A stretch of DNA of 64,000 nt from Flavobacterium arcticum (GTDB lineage: Bacteria > Bacteroidota > Bacteroidia > Flavobacteriales > Flavobacteriaceae): assembly GCF_003344925.1 (NCBI RefSeq), contig NZ_CP031188.1:432501-496500 (forward strand), in the 5' to 3' direction. Below the pieces are notes generated by a model. That model worked only from the letters and a program-made list of their open reading frames with translations. It searched no databases and had not been told where the DNA came from. A program made the position numbers and the translations under genes. The first letter of the stretch is position 1. Each line of letters opens with the position of its first letter. Positions 21,242-30,064 of the stretch are shown here, piece after piece.

Positions 21242-22301
21242 TTCTTAATAGGAAAATGGCAAGTATGCCGAATGTAATGTTAGGGAACCACACTGCGATA
21301 AGCGGCGGAATACTAGACTTCTCTGCCATAGTACCAAAAACCTTATCAAAGAAAATATAGGTAAAGGCAAGCCCTATACCCATAGCAAGGTTTACCCCCA
21401 TACCCCCCCTACGTTTCATAGATGAAACAGCAACGGCAATAATTGTAAGGATAAATGCCGAAATAGGTATACTGTATTTCTTATACTTAACAACAAGATA
21501 AGTATTAATATTAGCCGAACCACTTGCCCGTTCTTTTTCTATAAAACGGTTTAGCTCGCCCAGTGTCATGGTCTCTGCTATATATACAACAGGAGTAAGA
21601 TCGTCTGGTTCAAAATTAAATTTGAACTTCTTTTCTGTAGCAGACTCAAATGTATCATTTAGTTCCCCTATTGTTCTTTTGTTATATCCTTGTAATGTAT
21701 AGGTACTATCTTCAGGATTCCATTTTATAGACGTTGCACTAATTTTATACAACATCTCATTATCCTCAAACTTTTCGAGATTAAAGTTATAACCTCTTTT
21801 TCGCACGTAATCAAAGCTACTTACATATATCTGCTCGTCAGGACTTATTTGTTTATACACTTCCTGACTCTTCCTTATTTCTTTACGGCTAAGATACTTA
21901 TACCTAAAATCATTAAAGCCTTTACTGGCTTTTGGCACAAAAAAGAACCCCATTAATAAGGCTAATAACGATATCATGGTAGCACCTATAATATAAGGTC
22001 TTAAGAAACGGTTAAATGATATACCCGAACTTAATATGGCTATAATCTCGGTATTATTAGCTAGTTTAGAAGTAAACCATATAACAGACAGAAAAAGAAA
22101 AATAGGAAAAAGAAGGTTGGCAAAATAAATGGTAAAGTCAGCATAATATAATGCAACCTGTATAAACGGAACTTTATTTTCGAGTATCCTATTTATTTTT
22201 TCTGATACATCTATTACTATACCTATAGGAATAAAAAGTAGCAACATTACAAAAAATGTGGCTAAGTATCGTTTCAGGATATACCAGTCTATTATTTTCA
22301 C
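21228..22301 (-). CDS. LptF/LptG-family permease (YjgP/YjgQ)
   Basis: Membrane part of the ABC machine that extracts lipopolysaccharide from the inner membrane. The N-terminus IDWYILKRYLATFFVMLLLF and the RFLRPYIIGA, NDFRYKYLSRKE and VKYKKYSIPISAF stretches are typical. It has three N-terminal and three C-terminal helices around a periplasmic beta-jellyroll. The start codon is GTG. It sits 21 bp after tgt and overlaps the EamA gene, forming a tgt-lpt-eamA operon. LptF and LptG cannot be told apart safely here. Confidence 0.9.
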   Translation of the reverse strand: MKIIDWYILKRYLATFFVMLLLFIPIGIVIDVSEKINRILENKVPFIQVALYYADFTIYFANLLFPIFLFLSVIWFTSKLANNTEIIAILSSGISFNRFLRPYIIGATMISLLALLMGFFFVPKASKGFNDFRYKYLSRKEIRKSQEVYKQISPDEQIYVSSFDYVRKRGYNFNLEKFEDNEMLYKISATSIKWNPEDSTYTLQGYNKRTIGELNDTFESATEKKFKFNFEPDDLTPVVYIAETMTLGELNRFIEKERASGSANINTYLVVKYKKYSIPISAFILTIIAVAVSSMKRRGGMGVNLAMGIGLAFTYIFFDKVFGTMAEKSSIPPLIAVWFPNITFGILAIFLLRNAKR

Positions 22302-22322
22302 TAGGCTTTTACTTAAATATAA

Positions 22323-23453
22323 TTATAACCTCTGGTTCATATTTTTCACCATCATATCTTTCCACTCACGGAAATCTCCTGCTAATATATGCTTTCTTGC
22401 TTCACGAACCAACCACATATAAAAACCAAGATTGTGTATCGTGGCTATTTGTTTACCCAAATATTCGTTAGCAGCAAAAAGATGTCGCAGATAGGCTTTT
22501 GAGTACTCTGTGTCTACAAAGGTTATGCCCATTTCGTCAATAGGAGAAAAATCGTCCTCCCATTTTTTATTTTTTATATTGATAGTACCGTTAGCCGTAA
22601 ACAACATACCGTTACGCGCATTACGCGTAGGCATAACACAGTCGAACATATCGACGCCCAATGCAATGTTCTCTAATATATTTATGGGTGTACCTACTCC
22701 CATAAGGTAACGAGGCTTGTCTTCTGGCAGTATACTACATACTACATCCGTCATAGCATACATTTCTTCGGCAGGTTCTCCTACAGATAATCCGCCGATG
22801 GCATTCCCTACTGCTCCAGCATTGGCAATATACTCTGCCGATTGCTGTCGTAAATCAGTATAGGTACTCCCCTGCACTATCGGGAAAAAAGCTTGACTGT
22901 ACCCATATTTATAAGGCAGTTTGTCCAGATGCGTAATACACCTGTCTAGCCAACGATGCGTCATGTGCATCGAGCGTTTGGCATAGCGATAATCGCACGG
23001 GTAAGGTGTACACTCATCAAATGCCATGATAATATCAGCACCAATGGTACGCTGAATTTCCATCACGTTTTCAGGTGAAAAGAAATGGTATGAACCATCT
23101 ATATGCGATTTAAACTTTACGCCTTCTTCTTTAATCTTTCGGCTTGCCGAAAGTGAATATACCTGATACCCGCCACTATCGGTAAGTATGGGTCTGTCCC
23201 AATTCATAAATTTATGAAGCCCTCCCGCTTTTTCTAGTATTTCCGTTTGCGGACGCAAGTACAGGTGGTAGGTATTTCCTAAAATTATATCAGGGTTTAT
23301 GTCATCTCTAAGTTCACGTTGGTGTACCCCTTTTACCGAGGCTACCGTGCCCACTGGCATAAATATAGGCGTTTCTATAACTCCGTGATCAGTAGTTATA
23401 GCTCCTGCTCTTGCTTTGCTTTGTGGGTCTTTTGTAAATAAATCAAATTTCAT
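22323..23453 (-). CDS. tgt: tRNA-guanine transglycosylase, lacking usual zinc ligands
   Basis: Replaces guanine-34 with preQ1 in tRNAs for Asp, Asn, His and Tyr, a step to queuosine. The active-site TDSGGYQVYSL (Asp92) and GVDMFDCVMPTRNARNG (nucleophile Asp271) are intact. The C-terminal zinc site normally reads C-x-C-x2-C followed by a His. Here residues 303-318 (SPIDEMGITFVDTEYSKA) contain no cysteine, although the TIHNL histidine (His340) remains. The 376-residue length is normal. It is the first gene of the operon, preceded by TATCTTTG at 23473-23480. Confidence 0.95.
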   Translation of the reverse strand: MKFDLFTKDPQSKARAGAITTDHGVIETPIFMPVGTVASVKGVHQRELRDDINPDIILGNTYHLYLRPQTEILEKAGGLHKFMNWDRPILTDSGGYQVYSLSASRKIKEEGVKFKSHIDGSYHFFSPENVMEIQRTIGADIIMAFDECTPYPCDYRYAKRSMHMTHRWLDRCITHLDKLPYKYGYSQAFFPIVQGSTYTDLRQQSAEYIANAGAVGNAIGGLSVGEPAEEMYAMTDVVCSILPEDKPRYLMGVGTPINILENIALGVDMFDCVMPTRNARNGMLFTANGTINIKNKKWEDDFSPIDEMGITFVDTEYSKAYLRHLFAANEYLGKQIATIHNLGFYMWLVREARKHILAGDFREWKDMMVKNMNQRL

Positions 23454-23573
23454 AGCTCTCTTTTACAGCCTGCAAAGATACATTTTAGATTTGAGAATAT
23501 AGATTGTAGCTATTAGATAAAGTTGAACAGTAAATAACAATTTGATTATATTCGTTTTTTAAACTCCATACAT

Positions 23574-24071
23574 ATGAAATTACTATTCATCACCTTTTTT
23601 ATATTCCGCTCATCCCTAACCTATTCTCAATCTGATAAAATTACAAAAAGGATACTGAAAAATTCTTTCAAGAAAAGTATTAGATATAAAGATTATAACG
23701 ATTGGAATGATTGGAGTGGTTATTGGGAAACTAATAATATTGACAGCACCTACTATAAATCTGACACTATTATTCTCATTAATAAGATTGGTTCTCCTTC
23801 AGTTGGCTGTAAATTTGTGACTTGGGATTTCTACAAAAAAAATCGTTTTTACATTAATGACATTAATACTTGTAATACAATTAGCAGTGTAAGAGTTATA
23901 ACACGTGATGATTATTATAGAGTTAAGATTAAAGAGAAAGACTCAATTACCTACATCATTACAAAAAGCTTAAAAACGGAAACCATATATAAGGTACTTT
24001 CATTTGAAGTATTACCTGACAGAAGAACTTTAAAGCTCCAAAAACTCAGTCAAAGAACTATCAATAGATAA
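23574..24071 (+). CDS. Secreted protein, unknown
   Basis: A 165-residue protein with a signal peptide (1-18, ending TYSQS). The mature part is rich in Lys, Asp and Tyr, with WNDWSGYWETNNIDSTYYKS, and has alternating beta-strand-like text. No family is recognised. It stands between tgt and transketolase, divergent from tgt. Confidence 0.6.
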   Translation: MKLLFITFFIFRSSLTYSQSDKITKRILKNSFKKSIRYKDYNDWNDWSGYWETNNIDSTYYKSDTIILINKIGSPSVGCKFVTWDFYKKNRFYINDINTCNTISSVRVITRDDYYRVKIKEKDSITYIITKSLKTETIYKVLSFEVLPDRRTLKLQKLSQRTINR

Positions 24072-24089
24072 ATTATCTAAAACAATTAA

Positions 24090-24121
24090 TTTGCCCCTCA
24101 TAAAAATTAGGAGTACTTTTG
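24090..24121 (+). promoter_or_regulatory. Promoter of the transketolase genes
   Basis: TTTG (24090-24093), 20 bp spacer and TACTTTTG (24114-24121), 24 bp before the start codon. It is one of the cleanest matches to the Bacteroidetes consensus in the window. Confidence 0.75.
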
Positions 24122-24145
24122 CACCTGTTTAACTAATTTCTACAA

Positions 24146-24994
24146 ATGAAACCTAATACACAACAACTTAACGATTTAACTACTCAGGTAAGAAGAGATA
24201 TTCTTCGTATGGTGCATGCCGTAAACTCAGGTCACCCAGGTGGCTCACTCGGCTGTACTGAATTTTTGGTAACACTTTACCAAAATTTAATGGAGCGCAA
24301 AGAAGGTTTTGATATGGATGGAATAAATGAAGATTTATTTTTCCTTTCTAACGGACACATCTCTCCTGTATTCTATAGCGTACTAGCACGTAGTGGTTAC
24401 TTCCCTGTAAGCGAACTAGCTACTTTCCGTTTACTAAACTCAAGACTACAAGGTCACCCTACTACGCACGAAGGTTTACCAGGCATTCGTATGGCATCGG
24501 GTTCACTGGGGCAAGGTATGAGCGTAGCACTTGGTGCTGCACAAACCAAAAAACTTAATGGTGAAGATAGCCTTGTATATAGCCTACATGGTGATGGTGA
24601 GTTACAAGAAGGACAAAACTGGGAGGCTATTATGTATGCGTCGGCTTACAAAGTAGATAACCTTATATCGACCATAGACCTTAATGGTAAACAAATTGAT
24701 GGTCCTACCGACGAGGTTTTACCAATGGGTAGCCTTAAAGCAAAATTTGAAGCTTTTGGATGGGACGTGCTAGAAATTAAAGAAGGTAATAACATAGAGG
24801 CTATTATAGCAGGTATGACCGAAGCGAAAGCCAAAACTGGAAAAGGAAAGCCTGTTTGTGTATTGTTATATACTGAGATGGGTAATGGTGTCGATTTTAT
24901 GATGCATACTCACGCTTGGCACGGTAAAGCTCCTAACGATGAGCAACTTGAAAAAGCATTAGCACAAAATGCAGAAACTTTAGGGGACTATTAA
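24146..24994 (+). CDS. Transketolase, N-terminal (TPP-binding) subunit
   Basis: Half of a split transketolase of the pentose phosphate pathway, binding thiamine diphosphate pyrophosphate. Seen are HAVNSGHPGGSLGCTEFL, GHPTTHEGLPGIRMASGSLGQG split across the active site, and the ThDP motif GDGELQEGQNWEAIMYA with NLISTIDLN. The 282-residue length equals the first domain of full-length transketolase. It is 13 bp upstream of the C-terminal half, and the two must assemble to be active. Split forms are common in Bacteroidetes and archaea. Confidence 0.95.
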   Translation: MKPNTQQLNDLTTQVRRDILRMVHAVNSGHPGGSLGCTEFLVTLYQNLMERKEGFDMDGINEDLFFLSNGHISPVFYSVLARSGYFPVSELATFRLLNSRLQGHPTTHEGLPGIRMASGSLGQGMSVALGAAQTKKLNGEDSLVYSLHGDGELQEGQNWEAIMYASAYKVDNLISTIDLNGKQIDGPTDEVLPMGSLKAKFEAFGWDVLEIKEGNNIEAIIAGMTEAKAKTGKGKPVCVLLYTEMGNGVDFMMHTHAWHGKAPNDEQLEKALAQNAETLGDY

Positions 24995-25007
24995 TTATTA
25001 GAACATC

Positions 25008-25961
25008 ATGACGAAATATACAAATACAGGAAATAAAGATACACGCTCTGGTTTTGGAGCAGGACTTACCGAACTGGGTAAAACTAACGAAAATGTAGTA
25101 GCACTTTGTGCCGACCTTATTGGTTCGCTTAAAATGGATGATTTTAAAAAGAATCACCCAGAGCGTTTCTTTCAGGTAGGTATTGCCGAAGCTAATATGA
25201 TAGGTATGGCTGCAGGTATGACTATTGGTGGTAAAATACCATTTACGGGTACTTTTGCTAACTTTTCTACAGGAAGGGTTTATGACCAAATACGCCAATC
25301 TGTTGCTTATAGCGATAAAAATGTAAAAATATGTGCATCGCACGCTGGGCTTACGCTAGGCGAAGATGGTGCTACTCACCAAATACTAGAAGACATAGGG
25401 TTAATGAAAATGCTTCCGGGCATGACGGTTATTAATACCTGCGATTATAACCAAACCAAAGCAGCTACCATTGCTATTGCAGAACATAATGGTCCTGTTT
25501 ACTTACGTTTCGGTCGCCCATCTGTACCAAACTTTACACCTGAAAATGGTGAGTTTAAAATTGGTAAAGGGGTTATGCTTAACGAAGGTACTGATGTTAC
25601 TATAGTTGCTACAGGTCACCTAGTATGGGAAGCACTTGTTGCTGCCGAAGCTCTGGAAGCTAAAGGTATCTCTGCCGAAGTTATAAACATACATACCATT
25701 AAACCTCTTGATGAGGAAATGATATTAAAATCTGTTGGTAAAACAGGTTGTGTGGTTACTGCCGAAGAACATAATATATTAGGTGGTCTTGGTGAGAGTG
25801 TGGCACGCACATTGACTCTTAACAATCCTGCTCCGCAAGAGTTTGTTGCAGTACAAGATAGTTTTGGAGAAAGCGGAACGCCTGCACAACTAATGGAAAA
25901 ATACAAATTGAATAGCGATGCTATTATTGCTGCTGTTGAAAAAGTGGTAAAAAGAAAGTAA
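25008..25961 (+). CDS. Transketolase, C-terminal (Pyr and regulatory) subunit
   Basis: Second half of the split transketolase, with the pyrimidine-binding domain (RSGFGAGLTELGKTNENVVA, FFQVGIAEANMIGMAAG, ASHAGLTLGEDGATHQ) and the C-terminal transketolase domain (DVTIVATGHLVWEAL, INIHTIKPLDEE, GCVVTAEEHNILGGLGE). The glutamate that activates ThDP lies in VGIAEANM. The 317 residues match the family. DXS is the other possible relative, but the split architecture and lengths favour transketolase. Confidence 0.95.
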   Translation: MTKYTNTGNKDTRSGFGAGLTELGKTNENVVALCADLIGSLKMDDFKKNHPERFFQVGIAEANMIGMAAGMTIGGKIPFTGTFANFSTGRVYDQIRQSVAYSDKNVKICASHAGLTLGEDGATHQILEDIGLMKMLPGMTVINTCDYNQTKAATIAIAEHNGPVYLRFGRPSVPNFTPENGEFKIGKGVMLNEGTDVTIVATGHLVWEALVAAEALEAKGISAEVINIHTIKPLDEEMILKSVGKTGCVVTAEEHNILGGLGESVARTLTLNNPAPQEFVAVQDSFGESGTPAQLMEKYKLNSDAIIAAVEKVVKRK

Positions 25962-25982
25962 TCGTTTTATTTACTATATTTA

Positions 25983-26014
25983 AAATCCCAATCGAAAGGT
26001 TGGGATTTTTTTTT
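25983..26014 (+). terminator. Transketolase terminator
   Basis: AAATCCCAA, an 8-nt loop and TTGGGATTT followed by a T-run. Confidence 0.85.
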
Positions 26015-26036
26015 ATTTATAAAAATCAAATTATTC

Positions 26037-26687
26037 ATGAAGAAAACCTTTTTTATAACCCTATCCATATCTCTACTTTTTTATTCCTGTAAAGAGAATA
26101 TTGAAAAGAAAACTATTCCCAAAGAACCTCAAAGAAAGGAAGAGTTTGTCTTAAAAAAAGACACTATTATCTCTACTAAACTAGAATATTCATTACTTGA
26201 TAATGATGTTGATGTAAAAAACATACAGTTTCAGCTAGATGATGTTACAAGCGGATTCATGCCAAAAGTAGAAACACAGATTTACCCTAGAAATAAAAAA
26301 AATAAAAATTTTGTACACTATACTCTGATTAAATACCCTAAAGAACAAGAGCGATTAAAACAGTCGGAACTTCAGGGTATGTTAATTGTTTATGATTCTG
26401 TAGACCCGTATCATTATGGAACAGATACAGAAGAATTTATGGATATTTACTTATCTGGAGAAGAAATATACATATATGATAATCAAGTTAAAGTAGGTAT
26501 GCATTATAAAGATGTAATTAAAAACTTTGGAAATAATTTTACAAAAGTAGATAGTACTATTATATACAAAAAAGATAATCGTACCGCTTTATTTAAGATT
26601 AAAGACAGTATTGTAACCCGAATCAGAATTGGTAAATTCCGAAATGATTTAAATACAGAAGAAATTCTCAACAACAATTTATGGTAA
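26037..26687 (+). CDS. Lipoprotein, unknown
   Basis: A 216-residue lipoprotein: signal peptide with lipobox LFYSC (Cys18), then a Lys/Glu-rich linker. A later segment, VGMHYKDVIKNFGNNFTKVDS, resembles the short 'G-M-s-k-x-d-V' pieces of BLIP/SmpA-type folds, but this is weak. No family is assigned. It begins 23 bp after the transketolase terminator and has its own terminator. Confidence 0.6.
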   Translation: MKKTFFITLSISLLFYSCKENIEKKTIPKEPQRKEEFVLKKDTIISTKLEYSLLDNDVDVKNIQFQLDDVTSGFMPKVETQIYPRNKKNKNFVHYTLIKYPKEQERLKQSELQGMLIVYDSVDPYHYGTDTEEFMDIYLSGEEIYIYDNQVKVGMHYKDVIKNFGNNFTKVDSTIIYKKDNRTALFKIKDSIVTRIRIGKFRNDLNTEEILNNNLW

Positions 26688-26693
26688 CAAAAA

Positions 26694-26722
26694 AAGCCCG
26701 TTCATATATGAACAGGCTTTTT
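26694..26722. terminator. Bidirectional terminator between convergent genes
   Basis: AAAAGCCcGTTCATATATGAACaGGCTTTT with A- and T-runs on the two sides serves the plus-strand lipoprotein and the minus-strand FKBP gene. Confidence 0.8.
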
Positions 26723-26743
26723 TTATTTTTCAATTTTATTGAT

Positions 26744-27634
26744 TTAAAAGCAATTCGGATCTAAATGTTTTTTAATAGTACCACCATCGCAAGTCGGTAT
26801 ATCTTCAAAATCATACACATCATTAGTACCAGATATTGTTATCTCATAACGAGTAGAGTAACCATCGCCATCATCGTCAATATCAAGATAATTTGGAGCA
26901 TCATCGCCATCAGTATCATAATCATTTATATCAATACCATTTTCTGTTTCATCTTTATTCAATATCCCATCACCATCACTATCTACATAGTTCAAATCAT
27001 ATAACTTAAAGTTAAAAATAAGTGGGCTGTATGCTGGAATATTTACTTGAGCGAGCTCGTAATACCCATAAGCTGATGGTAAAAACATTACACCCGCACC
27101 ATAATCTTCAAAATAAGCTGGATCTGGACTATCAGGCACATCTACATAAGTACCCGTATTAAAAAGTGGTATAATTTCTTGCCACCCTAGTATTGTTCCT
27201 GCAAGTGAAGGATAGGTTTCAGGATAAGGGTTATAGTCAAACTGTGTTGCGTCGAGTGTAGTACCTCTATATGCTACACGTACTCCGTCAGCTCTCGTTG
27301 GCGATTCTCCTACCCCTTGTAGTAACACTAAGTAATATAATGTAAAATCAACATCATCAAGAGTTACTATTTTGCTTTGTAACGGGTATTCTGTTTGATC
27401 CCAAATAGAAACTTGATCGCCATCTGTAGGTATTTCCTGCAAGTCTACATTAAAATCTTCATCAACACTTGCAATATAGTGAGTTCTCAAATAATCTTCT
27501 ATTTCTGCTTTTTCAACCACATACTGCTCTGCATAGTCTCTTGGTGGCTCTATAGAGGCACCATCATCTTTTTTACAAGCAATAAAAAATGTAATCAGTA
27601 AAAGCAGGCTAGAAGCCTTTAAAAATCTATTCAT
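26744..27634 (-). CDS. FKBP-type peptidyl-prolyl isomerase lipoprotein with Asp-rich calcium repeats
   Basis: A 296-residue lipoprotein (lipobox FFIAC) likely to catalyse proline isomerisation of envelope proteins. The central region (GVRVAYRGTTLD, GWQEIIPLFNTGTYV, GAGVMFLPSAYGYYE and SPLIFNFKLYDLNYVDSDGD) is FKBP-like, in the style of gliding-linked isomerases such as GldI. The C-terminal part carries repeated DSDGDGILNKDE, YDTDGDDAPNYLDIDDDGDG loops typical of thrombospondin type 3 or EF-hand calcium binding. The last residues include two cysteines. Calcium dependence is inferred. Confidence 0.82.
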   Translation of the reverse strand: MNRFLKASSLLLLITFFIACKKDDGASIEPPRDYAEQYVVEKAEIEDYLRTHYIASVDEDFNVDLQEIPTDGDQVSIWDQTEYPLQSKIVTLDDVDFTLYYLVLLQGVGESPTRADGVRVAYRGTTLDATQFDYNPYPETYPSLAGTILGWQEIIPLFNTGTYVDVPDSPDPAYFEDYGAGVMFLPSAYGYYELAQVNIPAYSPLIFNFKLYDLNYVDSDGDGILNKDETENGIDINDYDTDGDDAPNYLDIDDDGDGYSTRYEITISGTNDVYDFEDIPTCDGGTIKKHLDPNCF

Positions 27635-27714
27635 TTTAATTTTTATTTTAATGGCGCAAGATACAATTTTCCTTTATTTTTGTACAGCTATAACAATGAT
27701 TTTTAAGAATTAGT

Positions 27715-28110
27715 ATGAGGATTGATAAATATTTATGGTGTGTGCGTTACTATAAAACACGCAATATAGCTACCGAAGCCTGTAAGAAAGGGCACATAGC
27801 TGTAAACGGACAGCAGGTAAAACCCTCGCGGGAGGTTTTCCCTACCGATAAAATAACGGTTCGCCGCGATCAAATTAACTATAAACTAACCGTGTTAGAT
27901 ATTCCTGCAAATCGTGTAGGTCCTAAACTGGTAGATATTTACCGTAAGGATGAAACGCCTGCCGAAGCCTTTGAGCACCTGAAACTACTCAGGCTATCCA
28001 AAGACCATTATAGAGCAAAAGGAAGCGGCAGACCCACTAAAAAAGACCGTAGGGATATTGATGATTATTCTAGTGACACTTTAGACATTGATGCTGATGA
28101 CAACATTTGA
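27715..28110 (+). CDS. S4-domain RNA-binding protein (Hsp15/HslR-like)
   Basis: A 131-residue protein starting MRIDKYLWCVRYYKTRNIAT with an S4 fold over residues 1-60 (KKGHIAVNGQQVKPSREV). Hsp15 in E. coli binds stalled 50S subunits carrying nascent chains and helps recycle them. The basic C-terminal half (GSGRPTKKDRR) is family-like. It overlaps the next gene by about 20 bp and leads a three-gene unit. Confidence 0.88.
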   Translation: MRIDKYLWCVRYYKTRNIATEACKKGHIAVNGQQVKPSREVFPTDKITVRRDQINYKLTVLDIPANRVGPKLVDIYRKDETPAEAFEHLKLLRLSKDHYRAKGSGRPTKKDRRDIDDYSSDTLDIDADDNI

Positions 28111-28681
28111 TAAAAAATACTGGGAAGAGCGTTATCTTAATGATTCTGCTCCGTGGGATATGGGCAAAATTACACCGCCTATAAAAGAATATATCAACCA
28201 ACTTACCGATAAGTCTTTAAAAATACTTATACCAGGAGCAGGTAACGGTCATGAATTTGAACACTTAATTCATCAGGCATTCTACAATAGCTATGTACTA
28301 GATATTGCTCCTTCTCCGTTAGAAAATATACAAAAAAGACTTCCTGAGCTTGACACTAAGCACTTAATTCTTGATGATTTCTTTAAACATGAAGGTCTGT
28401 ATGACTTGATAATAGAGCAAACTTTCTTTTGTGCCCTCGACCCTTCTTTAAGGAAACAATATGCCGAAAAAATGCATAGTCTTTTAGCTCCCAATGGAAA
28501 ACTTGTAGGGCTGTTATTTCAATTTCCGCTTACAGAGAAAGGTCCTCCATTTGGCGGTAATACTGAAGAGTATATAGCTACCTTTAAAGGTCTATTTAAT
28601 ATCCGCATCATAGAAACAGCCTATAATTCTATTAAACCAAGAGAAGGTAAAGAACTCTTTTTTATCTTTGAGAAAAAATAA
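28091..28681 (+). CDS. TPMT-family class I SAM methyltransferase
   Basis: A 196-residue methyltransferase. The N-terminal YWEERYLNDSAPWDMGKITP and motif I ILIPGAGNGHEFEHL are hallmarks of the thiopurine S-methyltransferase family; EQTFFCALDPSLRKQYAEKM and FPLTEKGPPFGGNTEEY complete it. Bacterial members methylate thiol, selenium or tellurium compounds. Substrate unknown. ATG at 28091 or 28097 could be the start, both inside the previous gene. Confidence 0.88.
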   Translation: MLMTTFDKKYWEERYLNDSAPWDMGKITPPIKEYINQLTDKSLKILIPGAGNGHEFEHLIHQAFYNSYVLDIAPSPLENIQKRLPELDTKHLILDDFFKHEGLYDLIIEQTFFCALDPSLRKQYAEKMHSLLAPNGKLVGLLFQFPLTEKGPPFGGNTEEYIATFKGLFNIRIIETAYNSIKPREGKELFFIFEKK

Positions 28682-28693
28682 CGTTATAACATA

Positions 28694-29188
28694 ATGAGCC
28701 ACATCATACTTACTCAGCAGGAAATAGAACATAAAACAACTCGTATGGCTTACCAGATATACGAAACATTTGTAGATGAAAAAGAAGTGGTACTTGCAGG
28801 AATAGCGAGTAATGGTTACATTTTTGCGCAGAAACTAGCTACTGCCCTCGAAAAAATTTCTGACCTAAAAATAACTTTGTGCGAGGTAAAAATAAACAAA
28901 CAGCAACCGCTTGATGGTGTACAAACATCATTAACGCCAGAAGAATATACTAATAAAGCACTCGTTTTGGTAGATGATGTACTAAATTCTGGTACTACAC
29001 TTATATATGGTGTGAAACATTTTCTTGATGTACCACTCAAGAAATTTAAAACAGCTGTTTTAGTAGACCGTAACCACAAGCAATACCCAGTAAAAGCTGA
29101 TTTTAAAGGACTGTCTTTATCTACATCTTTAAAAGAGCATATAAAAGTAGTATTTACAGATAACGAAGCTTATGCTTGTCTTAGCTAA
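28694..29188 (+). CDS. Phosphoribosyltransferase-domain protein
   Basis: A 164-residue type I phosphoribosyltransferase with the PRPP loop ALVLVDDVLNSGTTLIYG and an N-terminal LAGIASNGYIFAQKL. It resembles PyrR and hypoxanthine phosphoribosyltransferases, but residues fixing the base are not diagnostic. It ends on the complementary 4 bp of aroK, so the two are convergent and overlapping. It follows the methyltransferase by 12 bp. Confidence 0.82.
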   Translation: MSHIILTQQEIEHKTTRMAYQIYETFVDEKEVVLAGIASNGYIFAQKLATALEKISDLKITLCEVKINKQQPLDGVQTSLTPEEYTNKALVLVDDVLNSGTTLIYGVKHFLDVPLKKFKTAVLVDRNHKQYPVKADFKGLSLSTSLKEHIKVVFTDNEAYACLS

Positions 29189-29700
29189 AGTAAGCTCATT
29201 ATTTCATTAACAATAGCTTCAAGGCTTTTATCATCTGTAGCTACCCTATGCTTTGCCTGCATATAGTAATAACTACGATCAAACAAATGTTTGGCTACAA
29301 ACTCTTCTAGCTCTTCCCCCCTTAAATTATTAAGCATGGGTCTTTCGTTAGACTGCGTCTCTATACGACTTACAACTTCTTTTATTGATGTTTTTAAATA
29401 TATAGATAGTACATCATCCCTTTGTAAAAACTCATGATTATTAGCGTAGCAAGGTGTGCCACCGCCAAGACTTAAAATAAAACTTTCATTTTTGTTTACA
29501 ATTTCTTTTAATGCTATGTGCTCTTTTTTCCGAAATTGTATTTCTCCGCCCTCTAAAAAAAGCTGTGGAATTGTTTTTCCTGTCTGTTGCTCGATAACTT
29601 CGTCAAGATCTAGGTAGGTAATACCCGAAGCCTGAGCCAGTAAACGCGCTATTGTGGTCTTACCAGAAGCCATATATCCACATAAAATAATTTTTTTCAT
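29185..29700 (-). CDS. aroK: Shikimate kinase
   Basis: Phosphorylates shikimate in aromatic amino acid synthesis. The 171-residue protein starts MKKIILCGYMASGKTTIARL with the P-loop, then DLDEVIEQQTGKTIPQLFLEGGE, FRKKEH and LSLGGGTPC for the shikimate site, and the RPML lid. I use ATG at 29700 rather than the GTG 12 bp upstream. Confidence 0.95.
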   Translation of the reverse strand: MKKIILCGYMASGKTTIARLLAQASGITYLDLDEVIEQQTGKTIPQLFLEGGEIQFRKKEHIALKEIVNKNESFILSLGGGTPCYANNHEFLQRDDVLSIYLKTSIKEVVSRIETQSNERPMLNNLRGEELEEFVAKHLFDRSYYYMQAKHRVATDDKSLEAIVNEIMSLL

Positions 29701-29772
29701 ATAATAATCCACTATATATTAAGTCGTTAAACAATTTTAGTAAAAAAAAACTCAAATTTATAACAAAATGGC

Positions 29773-29804
29773 TTTGAATAATAAATAATACATCCGTATA
29801 TTTG
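29773..29804 (+). promoter_or_regulatory. Promoter of the tRNA-Lys pair
   Basis: TTTG (29773-29776), 20 bp spacer and TATATTTG (29797-29804), 25 bp before the first tRNA. Confidence 0.7.
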
Positions 29805-29829
29805 CACCCGCATTCAGGGAATGAAACAC

Positions 29830-29902
29830 GACTCGATAGCTCAGTTGGTAGAGCACATCACTTTTAATGATGGGGTCCTGGGTTCGAGCCCCAGTCGGGT
29901 CA
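29830..29902 (+). tRNA. tRNA-Lys (UUU), copy 1
   Basis: Acceptor GACTCGA pairs TCGGGTC, anticodon loop CTTTTAA with anticodon TTT, T-loop GGTTCGAGCCC, discriminator A, and no encoded CCA. Confidence 0.97.
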
Positions 29903-29933
29903 CTAATAAGACCTTTTTCATTACCTAATGCAC

Positions 29934-30006
29934 GACTCGATAGCTCAGTTGGTAGAGCACATCACTTTTAATGATGGGGTCCTGGGTTCGAGCCCCAGTC
30001 GGGTCA
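29934..30006 (+). tRNA. tRNA-Lys (UUU), copy 2
   Basis: Base-for-base identical to the copy 104 bp upstream, including CAC just before the tRNA and C just after. A recent tandem duplication or gene conversion is likely. Confidence 0.97.
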
Positions 30007-30010
30007 CAAA

Positions 30011-30049
30011 AAAAAGTTAAGCTGTCATTATACATGCTTAACTTTTTTT
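30011..30049 (+). terminator. tRNA-Lys terminator
   Basis: AAAAGTTAAGC, a 13-nt loop and GCTTAACTTTT followed by T residues. Confidence 0.8.
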
Positions 30050-30064
30050 ATTTAAAGTAATAAT

